A DNA stretch of 23,679 nt from Akkermansiaceae bacterium (lineage in GTDB: Bacteria > Verrucomicrobiota > Verrucomicrobiia > Verrucomicrobiales > Akkermansiaceae). Position 1 is the stretch's first letter; each line of letters begins with the position of its first letter. A model generated the notes under the pieces. That model searched no databases, was not told where the DNA came from, and saw only the letters and a program-made list of their open reading frames with translations. The stretch spans positions 1 to 23,679 of the forward strand of contig JAQGPE010000554.1 of the NCBI GenBank assembly GCA_028293225.1, in the 5' to 3' direction. Of the stretch, positions 1-8,438 are shown one piece after another. The position numbers were made by a program, and so were the translations under genes.

Positions 1-946
1 CGCTGACCATGAAGTCCAGTACCAGGGCGGTGGAGAGGCCCGTTTCCTGCGGCGCCTCCTGGCGGCAGACCAGGCTGCTGCGGTGGGTGCGGCCGGAGAG
101 GAGATCCAGGGTCTGCTGGAGCAGCACCGGATCGCCGGTCAGCTCGGTGAGGCTTTCGAGGGCGGGCGGACTGATGCCTTGCGGCAGGTTGTCGGCAAGA
201 TCCGACTCGCCGAGGTAGCGGAGGCCGCGGGCTTCCGACCAGGCGACGAACTGGCCGAAGTAGATGGGATCGCAAACCGGGCCGAAGTCGTCGAAGCCGA
301 GGATGTCGCCGCCTTTGCGCAGCATATTTTCCAGCGCCGCGGTGAGGCCGGCGGCGTAGGGGGTTTCCTTGCCGGCCAGGCGGCTGAGGCGGCGGATCAC
401 CTCGGCGGGTTCGCTGCCCAGCGGGGCGGCGGGGTTGTTGGCGAGCGCGCGGACCAGCGGGGCGACATCGCGGCGCAGCGACCAGCCGGGCAGGACATTG
501 TAGCCGATGCTGGCGACGCCCGACGGGCTCAGTGCGGTGGCGCAAAGCTGGAGCACGCGCTCCTTCACCTCGTCCGGCACCCAGGAGAAGACGCCGTGGG
601 CGATGATGTAGTCGAAGGTCTCCGCGGTCTGCCAGGTGGCGAGGTCGGCGACGTCGAAGCGGATGTTCTGCAGGCCGGCGGCGGCGGCGTGAGCACGGGC
701 GGCGGCGATGGCGGTTTCCGAAAAGTCGATCCCCACAAAGCTGCTGCCCGGATAGGCGGCGGCCAGCGGCAGGAGATTGTGGCCGGACGAGCAGCCCATC
801 TCCAGCACGCGGCAGGCCACAGGAGCGGCGACGTCTTTCACTCCGCCCACGCGCGCGGCGACGGCGAGCCGGGACGGGTGGGTGCCGGGGTGGCTGAGCG
901 CTGGATAAGTCCGGGCGGTGTAGAGTTCGTGGACGGGATCGGACAC
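1..946 (-). CDS. SAM-dependent methyltransferase with methyltransferase regulatory domain (C-terminus beyond window)
   Basis: I translated this by hand from the reverse strand. The first 315 residues are present and the gene runs off the left edge. Residues 47-76 form a class I SAM-binding motif (VLEMGCSSGHN followed by the acidic GIDFSE strand). Residues 149-155 read YNVLPGW, typical of the family that carries the PF10119-type regulatory domain. Residues 219-252 (FDDFGPVCDPIYFGQFV and GLRYLGESDL) match that regulatory domain. The start is GTG at 946, because a TAG lies in frame three codons upstream and no ATG is available; there is no Shine-Dalgarno sequence. It lies 53 bp downstream of thiL on the same strand and is probably cotranscribed. 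The methyl acceptor is unknown. Full-length relatives usually have about 500 residues, so a C-terminal part is missing here. Confidence 0.82.
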   Translation of the reverse strand, partial: MSDPVHELYTARTYPALSHPGTHPSRLAVAARVGGVKDVAAPVACRVLEMGCSSGHNLLPLAAAYPGSSFVGIDFSETAIAAARAHAAAAGLQNIRFDVADLATWQTAETFDYIIAHGVFSWVPDEVKERVLQLCATALSPSGVASIGYNVLPGWSLRRDVAPLVRALANNPAAPLGSEPAEVIRRLSRLAGKETPYAAGLTAALENMLRKGGDILGFDDFGPVCDPIYFGQFVAWSEARGLRYLGESDLADNLPQGISPPALESLTELTGDPVLLQQTLDLLSGRTHRSSLVCRQEAPQETGLSTALVLDFMVS

Positions 947-999
947 GGCGGACTAATGGCGGAGCCGCCCGCGACAGGGAATCGCGAAATTCGCCGCCG

Positions 1000-1890
1000 T
1001 CAGCGGAAATGATCCCAGCCACCGCTGAGGGTCATGCCGTCACCCTGCTCGGTGAGCCTGCCGATCGCGGTCAGTGGCAGCGCGGGAAAGGCGGCTGACC
1101 AGCTAGCGGCGGCGCGATTCCAGTTCCTCTCCGGCACGGTCAGCAGCAGCTCGTAGTCCTCCCCGTCGCCCAGGGCCGCCGCGAGGTCGCAGCCACGGTT
1201 GCGGGGCAGCCACGAAGGATCGATTTCAAAGCCGCAGCCGCTGGCGGTGGCGAGGCGCGGCAGGTCCTTGGCCAAGCCGTCGGACAGATCCATCATGGCG
1301 CTGGGGCGCAGATGGGTGACCAGCCAGGCGGCCTCCTCCACGCGGGGAGTGAAGGTCAGGTGCTTGCCATGGATCGAGCCGCCGAGACGCCCGGTCACGG
1401 CGATGAAGTCACCCGGTTTGCCGCCGGAGCGCAGGACCAGATCTTTTTGGGCCACGCGGCCTTCCCCGGCCACCGAAATGAGCGCGCCGGAGGGCAGGCG
1501 CGAGGTCTCGCCGCCGGCCAGCAGTCCGCCGTGGGTTTCCAGACAATCACGGATGCCGCGGTAGAGACCATCCATCCAGGCGACCGGGCGGGCGGCATCG
1601 ACGGCGACCGTGACCAGCAGATGCTCCGGGCGGCCGCCCATCGCGGCGAAGTCGCTGATCACGCGCGCCACGGCCTTCCAGCCGACTTTCACCGCCGGGG
1701 TCTTCGGGAGGAAATGGACGCCCTCGACGATCGCGTCGGTCTTCAGCAACCGGTAGGGCCGGCCCTTTCCCGCATCGACGACCGCGCAGTCATCGCCAGG
1801 GCCGCAGAGCAGGGCCCCGCCGGTGGGAAAGCCACGGGTGATGCGGGCGATCAGGGCGTCCTCGCCGATGTCCCTGAGGGTCTTCTTCAT
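1000..1890 (-). CDS. thiL: Thiamine-monophosphate kinase
   Basis: This cytosolic enzyme uses ATP to phosphorylate thiamine monophosphate to thiamine pyrophosphate, the last step of cofactor synthesis. The 296 residues, close to the usual family length, carry the ThiL/PurM-fold motifs in order: GPGDDCAV at 30-37, KTDAIVEGVHF at 50-60, AGGETS at 125-130, MDLSDGLAKDLPR at 200-212 and GEDYELL at 243-249. The position that is often GGD in ThiL is GGE here, a conservative change. The ATG at 1890 follows the stop of the upstream CPBP gene by 19 bp, and the methyltransferase follows 53 bp after its stop, so a three-gene minus-strand operon is likely. No other thiamine gene is in the window. No riboswitch-like leader is visible, and the short gap leaves no room for one directly upstream. 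Confidence 0.93.
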   Translation of the reverse strand: MKKTLRDIGEDALIARITRGFPTGGALLCGPGDDCAVVDAGKGRPYRLLKTDAIVEGVHFLPKTPAVKVGWKAVARVISDFAAMGGRPEHLLVTVAVDAARPVAWMDGLYRGIRDCLETHGGLLAGGETSRLPSGALISVAGEGRVAQKDLVLRSGGKPGDFIAVTGRLGGSIHGKHLTFTPRVEEAAWLVTHLRPSAMMDLSDGLAKDLPRLATASGCGFEIDPSWLPRNRGCDLAAALGDGEDYELLLTVPERNWNRAAASWSAAFPALPLTAIGRLTEQGDGMTLSGGWDHFR

Positions 1891-1909
1891 CTTGAGCGGC
1901 GGCCGGGAG

Positions 1910-2923
1910 CTACTGATGGATCTGGCGCGCCATCAGCTGGATCCCGACAGTGGCGGAGTTGAACAGGAAGTGCACAGAAATGGGCGCCCAGAGCGAGCCG
2001 GTGCGCTCGTAAACATTGCACAGCAGCAAGGCCAGAACGAAGAGGGGCACCAAGGCCACCGAGCTGCCGTGGGCGCCGGCGAAGACCATCGACGAGAACA
2101 CCATGGCGGCGGCGGGTCCGCAGTAGCGCTTCGCCACCGGGTAGAGATAGCCGCGGAAAATGGTCTCCTCCACCAGCGGTGCGGCGATCGCGGCCGAGAA
2201 CGACATCAGCGCCAGCACCAGCGTGTTCTGGGATTTCATCAACAACTGCACGGCCTCCTGGACCGGCTCGGCGTGAAGTTGATCCTGCAGCCAGGCATTC
2301 CAGCCCGTGAGCGCAAGGATGGCGGTGAAGATCCAGATGCTGAGCACCGAAAGCGGGGCGATGGCGAAAGCCAGCGGCCAGCGGCGCCAGCGCAGGCCGA
2401 GCCAGCGGACCGGATTCACCCGGCCGATCATGATGCCCACGGCGATCGCCCCGCAGAAGAGCTGGAAGCCGATGGAAATCAGCAGCACTCCAGCGGTGTA
2501 TTTCTCCTCCGGCGCCTTGCCCCCGGACTTGTCGCCGGAGCCGAGCTGCATGATGAAGTAGAGGAAGACGAAGAAGGCGATGCCTCCGAGGTCCTTCGCA
2601 TGGTACCAGCGGGTGGACACCTTCAGTGGGCCGGCGAGCGGGGCCTCTTCTTCATCGTAAGGCGAGGCGACCTCGGCGGCAGGCGGCTCGTAGGGCGCTA
2701 CGGGGGCCACGCGGGGAAAACGGCTATATTCCTCCTGGGGCGGCAGGGGCGGAGGCGCCAGCGGCCGGGGAGGGCCGCTTTCCAGCTGAGGCAGCTCCTC
2801 TTCCGGCGCCGTAGCGTTTTTTTTCCCCGCGAGGCGAACGATGGCACTGATCGCGAAAATTCCGAGCGCCGTGACGAACACGAGCTGGATCAGGAGCGCT
2901 TCGGAGAATGGAGGCAGAGACAT
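1910..2923 (-). CDS. CPBP family intramembrane metalloprotease, copy 1
   Basis: This is a multi-pass membrane protein of the CPBP (CAAX protease and bacteriocin-processing, Abi/Rce1-like) family. The putative metal-binding glutamates and arginine are in EETIFRG (E252, E253, R257), with H285 in FAGAH and H318/N322 in HFLFN, so all catalytic motifs are present. In the 337-residue form the order is an N-terminal membrane helix (about 8-30), a proline- and acid-rich linker (about 38-95), then roughly six more hydrophobic segments. I chose the ATG at 2923, which puts a membrane helix near the N-terminus. An in-frame ATG at 2998 would add 25 mostly polar residues and overlap the divergent neighbour antisense. 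No Shine-Dalgarno sequence is evident at either site. The substrate is unknown. Confidence 0.85.
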   Translation of the reverse strand: MSLPPFSEALLIQLVFVTALGIFAISAIVRLAGKKNATAPEEELPQLESGPPRPLAPPPLPPQEEYSRFPRVAPVAPYEPPAAEVASPYDEEEAPLAGPLKVSTRWYHAKDLGGIAFFVFLYFIMQLGSGDKSGGKAPEEKYTAGVLLISIGFQLFCGAIAVGIMIGRVNPVRWLGLRWRRWPLAFAIAPLSVLSIWIFTAILALTGWNAWLQDQLHAEPVQEAVQLLMKSQNTLVLALMSFSAAIAAPLVEETIFRGYLYPVAKRYCGPAAAMVFSSMVFAGAHGSSVALVPLFVLALLLCNVYERTGSLWAPISVHFLFNSATVGIQLMARQIHQ

Positions 2924-2983
2924 CGGGCGGGCCGACTCTGGCGGCGGCGGGGCGGGCTCGCCAGCGGGAAAATCGGGATCAGG

Positions 2984-4423
2984 ATGGCAGTCAGGCATCT
3001 CCGGCGGGCTTGCGCAGGTCGGGAAAATCCCAATGCTCCGCGGATCAAATCGAGCGCATCCACCCGCGGGCAGAATCCGTATCGCCAGATCCTGCGACGC
3101 TCGGTTCCCGAACCGCTGCTGGCGCTGCTGATTTTCATCATGGGGGTGTGGCTGTGGGACAACCACTTCGGCCCGGCCGCGGGCTACGATCTGGAGACCT
3201 GCCGGATGACGGTGCTGAAGACCGACCGCAATTTGCGGCTGGCCTCGGGCTCCACCGGGCTGCCGGCCTGGATCTGCCGCGGAATCGGCATCCAGCCAAT
3301 CGACGAGACGCTGCGGCTGGCGGTGGATGACCTGAAACTGCTGGAAAAGCACCAGGCGCTGGATGACGAGGCCGCGTATGCGCTCGCAGTGCTGGGCGCG
3401 GTAAGGGACCAGGCGAATCCCGCCAACCATGGCTTTCGCGAACTGAACCTGCCGCCGCCGAACCCGGACGAAATCGCCGCCCGTTTCACCGCCGGGACCG
3501 ACCACTGGTGGGATGCCGCCTATTTGAATGGGGTCGCCGGGCTTGGCGGGCCGAAGCTGCTGCCGGAGAACCCCTCGGTCGCGACCGATCCGCGCAATCA
3601 CTCCCTGGTCAAGCGGGCGGCGGCGGCCCGCGGGGCCGGCCTGGTGCTCGCCCTGATGGGGGTCGGCTTCATCCCGAGGGCGATGCGGGTGAGCCGGGCG
3701 GCGCTACAAGCGCGGCCCACCGGCTATCCCGGAGCGTGGAAACCGGGGCTGGGGATCGGGGTGTTCCTGCTGTCGTACCTCGCCTCCATCGGCTTCAGCC
3801 TGGCGATCGAGCGCCTGATCCACGGCCCCGGAGACGGCGGTTCCCCGGTGATCCTGAGCATGCCGGTACTACTGGCGTTCGACGTCGCGGGCCGCCTGCT
3901 GCCGGCGGCGGTCGCGCTCGCGCTGCTGTTCCGCAAGGGCTCGCACGCTATTTCCCGGCTCGGTCTAAGAAAAATGCCGGACGTGGGTCTTATTCTAGGA
4001 ATGTTCGCCATCGTCACCGCGATCGACCGGCTGCTGCGCCCCACACTGGGCGCCCTGATGCAGCCCGACCCGACCGGCGGGCTGAGCCTGCTGGAATCCG
4101 GCGGCTGGGGGCTGATCTTCATCGCCGTGTCCGCCTGCCTGGCCGCACCGATCGCCGAGGAAATTCTGTATCGGGGGATTTTGTTTCAAACATTATCGAA
4201 CCGAATTCGGGTGCCGGCCGCAACCTTGCTGTCGGCCGTGGTGTTTGCGGTGGTGCATTTTTACGATGCTTATGGGGTCGTGTCCGTCGGGATCTTCGGC
4301 GTAGCTTGTGCATTGTGTTTCAAGGGCCGAGGACTTTCCACCGCGATCCTTTTGCATGTTTTTTACAATTCAGTGATTAAGTTTCCGGAGTGGATCGTCT
4401 ATCATGCGGCGTTAGGAAAATGA
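2984..4423 (+). CDS. CPBP family intramembrane metalloprotease, copy 2, with long N-terminal extension
   Basis: This second CPBP protein is divergent from the first and not closely similar outside the motifs. In the 479-residue form, EEILYRG carries E392, E393 and R397, FAVVHF carries H425, and HVFYN carries H458 and N462, so it looks catalytically competent. It has a membrane helix at about 43-58, then a largely soluble stretch of about 155 residues (60-215) that may be extracytoplasmic, then about seven hydrophobic segments. The start is uncertain. ATG 2984 leaves 60 bp to the divergent ATG at 2923, and the frame is open far upstream only because the region is GC-rich and antisense to the neighbour. 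A later start at about 3139 would lose most of the first helix. The role of the inserted soluble region is unknown. Confidence 0.78.
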   Translation: MAVRHLRRACAGRENPNAPRIKSSASTRGQNPYRQILRRSVPEPLLALLIFIMGVWLWDNHFGPAAGYDLETCRMTVLKTDRNLRLASGSTGLPAWICRGIGIQPIDETLRLAVDDLKLLEKHQALDDEAAYALAVLGAVRDQANPANHGFRELNLPPPNPDEIAARFTAGTDHWWDAAYLNGVAGLGGPKLLPENPSVATDPRNHSLVKRAAAARGAGLVLALMGVGFIPRAMRVSRAALQARPTGYPGAWKPGLGIGVFLLSYLASIGFSLAIERLIHGPGDGGSPVILSMPVLLAFDVAGRLLPAAVALALLFRKGSHAISRLGLRKMPDVGLILGMFAIVTAIDRLLRPTLGALMQPDPTGGLSLLESGGWGLIFIAVSACLAAPIAEEILYRGILFQTLSNRIRVPAATLLSAVVFAVVHFYDAYGVVSVGIFGVACALCFKGRGLSTAILLHVFYNSVIKFPEWIVYHAALGK

Positions 4424-4482
4424 CCGCTTAGTTCCACTCGCGTTTATCCTCCCACCCTGTTACCCAGACGGTCCCCTCTCCG

Positions 4483-7026
4483 ATGAGTTCTCCTTCTTTT
4501 GAAGCTCCCACCCTGGAAGCGCTGGCTGTGCTGCTGCCTGCGTACGATTTTGAGTCCTTCATCGCGCAAGGCGGGATGGGTGCGGTGTACAAGGCGCGCC
4601 AGCGCAGCCTGGACCGCGATGTCGCGATCAAGATCCTGCCGCGCGAACTGGGCGCCGATCCGGATTTCCGGGCATCCTTTGCGACCGAGGCCCGGGCGAT
4701 GGCCCGCCTCAACCACCCGAATCTGATCGGGGTCTATGACTCCGGCGATGTCGACGGCATGCCGTACATCGTGATGGAGTTTGTGAACGGCAAGTCGCTC
4801 TACCACTCCGCCTACAATCTGGCGGTGGAGCCGGTGCAGGCGGCGACGATCGTCAAAGGCATCTGCGATGGCCTGGCCCACGCGCATGAAAACGGGGTCA
4901 TCCACCGCGACATCAAGCCGGCGAACATCCTGCTGACGCCGAAGACGGAGCCGAAGATCGGCGACTTCGGCCTGGCCCATGCGGGTGAAGGCCCGGGGGT
5001 GATGATGGGCACGCCGGGCTATACCGCACCGGAGGTGATGAGCCACCCGGAGCACGCCGACCGCCGCTCCGATCTCTACTCGGTGGGGGTGATCCTTTAC
5101 GAACTGCTGGCCGGCTACCAGCCGCCGCTGCAAGGACCGATCCCGCCGCCATCAACCATCTGCGGGTGCGACACCGCGCTGGATCAGATCTGTTTCAAGG
5201 CGATGCACGTCAATGCGCTGATCCGCTATCAGGACGCGCACGAAATGTCGGTCGCGCTGGACACCTGGATCCGCCGGGCGGCGTCCGGCCACCACATCGG
5301 CGCGCCTCTCCCCGATGTCGCCGCGCGGCCGGTGTCGCTGGCACCGCGACCGGTGGTGGTAACCACCCGCAGCAAGAGCGGCGGGATGGTGGGAACATTG
5401 GTCGTCGCCGCCGTGGTGATCGCGGGCGGAGCCTATTTCTACCAGCAGCACAACCAGTCGGTGCAGGAACAGGCCCAGCAGGAGGCCCTGAATAAGGAAG
5501 CCGCCCTGAAGCGCAACGCGGCCGACGAGGAGGAACGCCAGAAGCAGGCTGCCGCGGAAGCGGCGCGCAAGACGGCGGCGGCCGATCCTTTCAAAAACGA
5601 GACGCCCCTGGAGTCGCTGGAACGCTTGAAGCCGCTGCTGGTGGCGGGCAAGCGTGACAAGCTGCCAAAGGGCAGCTTCGTCCAGCACGGGGCGCACACC
5701 CTGCTGATCCCAACGCCGATGACCTGGCACGAGGCCTCCGCCCTGGCGGAAAGCGCCGGCGGCTACCTGGCCACAACACTGGCCGATGACGATCTGCAGG
5801 CTCTTTCCAAGCTGCTCAAGGATGTCCAGGGCGCAACCCGTCTCTGGACCGGGGTCGGCAAGTCCGGCCGGGATACCTGGACCGCGATCGACGGGACCAA
5901 GCTGACCCTTTCCACTCCGCCGGTCGGCGTGGGTGAGTACGTGGCGATCGACGAACTGGGGCTGCTGCGTGCCATGAACGACCAGGAGCGCCTGCCGTCG
6001 ATCATCCAGTGGCGGCCCGATGGTTCCAATCCGGCGACCCTGGAAAAGAACCTGGAGCGGACGGCCGCGAGCCTCACGACCGCTGAACCGGTCTATCCGC
6101 CGGGCACGTGGTCCTACGAAAGCCGCCGGGTGCTGGCCGTCTACCGCTCGTGTACCGAGGCGGAAGCCTGGCAACTGGCCAAGAGCAGCGGCGGCCACCT
6201 GATCGTCACGTCTTCCAAAGATGAAACCGGCTGGCTGACCGACCAGGCCAACAAGCTGCAGGGTAAGACCGGCTTCTGGATCGGTGCCATCAAGAAGGGC
6301 AGCTCGTGGAGCTGGGTGACCCGTGAAACGTTCGACGCCAATGCCTGGGCCCCTGGCTTTCCGAAAGGTGAAGGCACCGGCGCGGTGATCATGCCCGGCG
6401 AGGGCTGGCAGAACCTGGATCCCGGCGCCAAGGCCGACGGTTTCCTGATCGAGTGGAGCAAGGATCGCGACAGCGCGCCAAAGGGTGGCACGGACGACGC
6501 GCCAACCTCCTCCAACGAGAGCGGCTCCAAGGGTGGGGGTGCGGCTGTGGAAGCCGCCGAGATCACCGGCGCGGCACTGGAACTCCGCACCAAGGCCAAG
6601 AGCTTGATCGCCGACCTGGAAGCCAAGCACCAAAAGGAACTCGCCGGCAACGCCGGCACTTTCAAATGGGACCTGGACGGCTGGCACCGCATGCTCAGCA
6701 AGAACGATCAGCAGCGCTGGAAGCCGGATGTCGAGTCGCTGAAATCCAAGGTGGACGGCAACCGCGTGCCGGCGAAGGCCGTCGATGGCATCCGCCTGTC
6801 TGACGAGATGGCCAAGATTTCCAAGCGCTGTGCGGAAAAGCAGGCCGGGATCGACGCCGACTTCAAGGCGAAGGCAACACTGACCCGCGATGCCTATGTG
6901 AGGAATCTGGAAAAGGGCCAGACCACGGCCCCGGCGGCGGACGCTCCCGGCTATAAGGCCGCGATCGAGGAAGCCAAGGACGTCGACGGGTGGATCGAAG
7001 CCATGGGCGTGACCGAAGGTAACTGA
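4483..7026 (+). CDS. Membrane Ser/Thr protein kinase with two C-type-lectin-like extracytoplasmic domains
   Basis: The 847 residues begin with a Hanks-type kinase domain (about 20-265): glycine loop AQGGMG at 28-33, VAIK with K50, HRDIKPAN with D143 and N148, DFG at 161-163 and APE at 182-184, so it should be active. The first glycine of the usual GxGGMG loop is alanine here. One membrane helix (about 303-319) is followed by an Ala/Glu/Gln-rich probable coiled coil (325-366). Two lectin-like modules follow, about 398-512 and 540-660. Each starts with a TW/W-x-E-A helix (MTWHEAS and TEAEAWQLA) and contains GGYLAT or GGHLIVT, LWTG or FWIG, and a closing QW or EW. A charged helical tail covers 680-847. 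The kinase is therefore cytosolic with an outside sensor. ATG 4483 has a pyrimidine-rich leader and no Shine-Dalgarno sequence. The ligand is unknown. Confidence 0.88.
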   Translation: MSSPSFEAPTLEALAVLLPAYDFESFIAQGGMGAVYKARQRSLDRDVAIKILPRELGADPDFRASFATEARAMARLNHPNLIGVYDSGDVDGMPYIVMEFVNGKSLYHSAYNLAVEPVQAATIVKGICDGLAHAHENGVIHRDIKPANILLTPKTEPKIGDFGLAHAGEGPGVMMGTPGYTAPEVMSHPEHADRRSDLYSVGVILYELLAGYQPPLQGPIPPPSTICGCDTALDQICFKAMHVNALIRYQDAHEMSVALDTWIRRAASGHHIGAPLPDVAARPVSLAPRPVVVTTRSKSGGMVGTLVVAAVVIAGGAYFYQQHNQSVQEQAQQEALNKEAALKRNAADEEERQKQAAAEAARKTAAADPFKNETPLESLERLKPLLVAGKRDKLPKGSFVQHGAHTLLIPTPMTWHEASALAESAGGYLATTLADDDLQALSKLLKDVQGATRLWTGVGKSGRDTWTAIDGTKLTLSTPPVGVGEYVAIDELGLLRAMNDQERLPSIIQWRPDGSNPATLEKNLERTAASLTTAEPVYPPGTWSYESRRVLAVYRSCTEAEAWQLAKSSGGHLIVTSSKDETGWLTDQANKLQGKTGFWIGAIKKGSSWSWVTRETFDANAWAPGFPKGEGTGAVIMPGEGWQNLDPGAKADGFLIEWSKDRDSAPKGGTDDAPTSSNESGSKGGGAAVEAAEITGAALELRTKAKSLIADLEAKHQKELAGNAGTFKWDLDGWHRMLSKNDQQRWKPDVESLKSKVDGNRVPAKAVDGIRLSDEMAKISKRCAEKQAGIDADFKAKATLTRDAYVRNLEKGQTTAPAADAPGYKAAIEEAKDVDGWIEAMGVTEGN

Positions 7027-7043
7027 GCGGCCCTTCGCTCAGT
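7022..7043. terminator. Stem-loop across a convergent gene junction
   Basis: A perfect 8-bp inverted repeat, ACTGAGCG at 7022-7029 and CGCTCAGT at 7036-7043, encloses a 6-base loop. It contains the stop codons of both the plus-strand kinase (7024-7026) and the minus-strand globin (7039-7041). There is no T-tract on either side, so this is only a candidate bidirectional terminator; it could instead protect both 3' ends. Confidence 0.5.
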
Positions 7044-7416
7044 GGTTCCGCATCGACTCGGCGACCATGCCGAAGAACGGCATGACGACCGCGCGGGCGC
7101 CGGCGGGGAACTCGATCTCGTCCATGGCGGCGTCCATCAGTTGCAGCCAGCGGTCGCGTTCCGCCTCCCCGATTTCAAAGGGGAAGTGACGCATGCGCAG
7201 CCGCGGATGGCCGCGGTTTTCGAGGTAGGTAGCGTCGCCGAGGAAGCGGAACAGCAGGAAGTCGCGCAGGCGCACTTCCGCGGCTTCCAGGTCGTCCGGC
7301 GGATACATCGGGCCGATCAGGTCATCGGTGCGGATGCGCCGGTAAAAGGCTGCCACCAGGGCCGCAAGCCCTTCCGGCCCGGCTTCGCGGGCGACGATGT
7401 CTTCCATTTCGCTCAT
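7039..7416 (-). CDS. Truncated haemoglobin, group II type
   Basis: This small (125-residue) globin of the 2-over-2 fold binds haem and in this family usually handles O2, NO or related redox ligands. Residues 24-27 (FYRR) give the expected helix-B tyrosine Y25. FLGDATYLENRGHPRLRMRH ends with the likely proximal histidine H77, and RDRW supplies the tryptophan W90 expected at G8 in group II. The frame extends 23 codons upstream of MSEMED, but I use ATG 7416, which gives the normal family length and starts 19 bp after the stop of the glycosyltransferase gene. There is no signal peptide, so it should be cytosolic. It is the last gene of a four-gene minus-strand run, and its partner reductase is not in the window. 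Confidence 0.87.
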   Translation of the reverse strand: MSEMEDIVAREAGPEGLAALVAAFYRRIRTDDLIGPMYPPDDLEAAEVRLRDFLLFRFLGDATYLENRGHPRLRMRHFPFEIGEAERDRWLQLMDAAMDEIEFPAGARAVVMPFFGMVAESMRNH

Positions 7417-7435
7417 GAGATTGCAGCGGGCCGGA

Positions 7436-8380
7436 TCAGGAGAGGGAGTCGATGCCTCGCAGCACCTCGGTGACCGGGAAATCATTCTGGCAGCGGAGGT
7501 CGCCGATCACGCACTTGCGCGCGAAGCACGGCGAGCACTCGACCTTGCGCCGGACAATGACGTGCTGCTTGCCGAGCGGGCGCATCCATTCCGGTTCGCC
7601 GGGGCCGAACAGGACCACGCAGGTCGTGCCGACGTGAGAAGCGAAGTGGGGCAGGGTGCCGTCGGCGGTGATGCAGACCAGGTGCTTGGAGAGTTCATCC
7701 AGCCCGGGCAGGTCGACGGCGAGCGCCGGGACGCCATCGAGCCTGGCCGCGAGGGCATGACCCACCTGGCCATTGGTCGCAACCGTCAGGGAGGCGCCGC
7801 GGCGCTGGAGGTCCTGGGCCACCTCGACCCAACGCTCGAGCGGCCACTCGAAGTGGCTGCCCTGGTCGGAATCCGGCGCGAGCAGGACCGTCTCGCTGCG
7901 CGCGGAGGCCGTCTTCACGGGCACGAAGTTGTCCGGCACAAAGGCATCGGCGCCGAGGGCGTCGACGATTTCCAGGTAGAACTGGACGCGGTGGCGGATC
8001 GGGCCGGGCTTGAAAAGGACGGAAATGGGATCGGTCAGGTACTTGGCCAGCGGCTTGGCGGCCGGGCCGTAGCGCTTGGCCACGCCAGCCCGGGCGCAGG
8101 CTTCCAGGGCGGGGCCCGCTTCCCAGGCCAGCACGGCTTCGACGGTGTCGAGGCGCTTGGCGATTTCCCGGGCGCCGGCCTTGGCAGGGTAGGCGATGCC
8201 TTCCCCGAAGCCGCTGGCGGTCCAGAAGCTGAGCTGGTTGTCCGGACAGAGCACGCGGACGCGGTGCACGTGGCGCTGGAGCGCCCGCATCGCAGGAACG
8301 GACAGACACGCTTCCCTCCAATCCGTCGGAGTAGCGATGAGTAGGGTTCCGCCCGGAGGGAGCGGGGAAGCGTCGGACAT
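7436..8380 (-). CDS. Glycosyltransferase family 9 (ADP-heptose:LPS heptosyltransferase-like)
   Basis: This 314-residue GT-B protein belongs to the heptosyltransferase group, which transfers sugars, typically ADP-heptose, to the lipopolysaccharide core on the inner face of the inner membrane. The N-terminal half has TLLIATPTDWREACLSVPA, equivalent to the family's acceptor loop. The C-terminal half has FEWPLERWVEVAQDL, then ITADGTLPHFASHVGTT (D240, H245) and LFGPGEPEWMRPLG. The cysteine cluster CSPCFARKC (282-290) plus C297 near the end is typical of the family. The usual nDsG motif reads ADGT here. ATG 8380 has no Shine-Dalgarno sequence. It is 19 bp upstream of the globin gene. Donor and acceptor cannot be fixed from sequence alone. 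Confidence 0.85.
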   Translation of the reverse strand: MSDASPLPPGGTLLIATPTDWREACLSVPAMRALQRHVHRVRVLCPDNQLSFWTASGFGEGIAYPAKAGAREIAKRLDTVEAVLAWEAGPALEACARAGVAKRYGPAAKPLAKYLTDPISVLFKPGPIRHRVQFYLEIVDALGADAFVPDNFVPVKTASARSETVLLAPDSDQGSHFEWPLERWVEVAQDLQRRGASLTVATNGQVGHALAARLDGVPALAVDLPGLDELSKHLVCITADGTLPHFASHVGTTCVVLFGPGEPEWMRPLGKQHVIVRRKVECSPCFARKCVIGDLRCQNDFPVTEVLRGIDSLS

Positions 8381-8412
8381 GCGGGGATACTAAAGGGAGC
8401 TTGGCGACCGGG

Positions 8413-8430
8413 GCAAGCGATGGTGCTTGC
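8413..8430. other. Short inverted repeat between genes
   Basis: A perfect 6-bp repeat, GCAAGC and GCTTGC, flanks a 6-base loop just after the stop of the minus-strand unknown gene (8439) and before the glycosyltransferase start (8380). No T-run follows on either strand. It could be a weak attenuator or RNA processing site within the run, or chance. Confidence 0.3.
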
Positions 8431-8438
8431 GGGTCGGC

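Noticed and set aside
83..1012. 309-codon plus-strand frame at the left edge
   Set aside because: The opposite strand encodes a clear methyltransferase with motif-level evidence; this frame is its shadow.
1823..2983. Upstream part of an 866-codon plus-strand frame leading into the second CPBP gene
   Set aside because: It is antisense to the first CPBP gene and thiL and has no domain. The real protein begins near 2984.
5152..6687. 511-codon frame antisense to the kinase gene
   Set aside because: The kinase and lectin-like domains on the plus strand account for the sequence; the antisense product is low-complexity.
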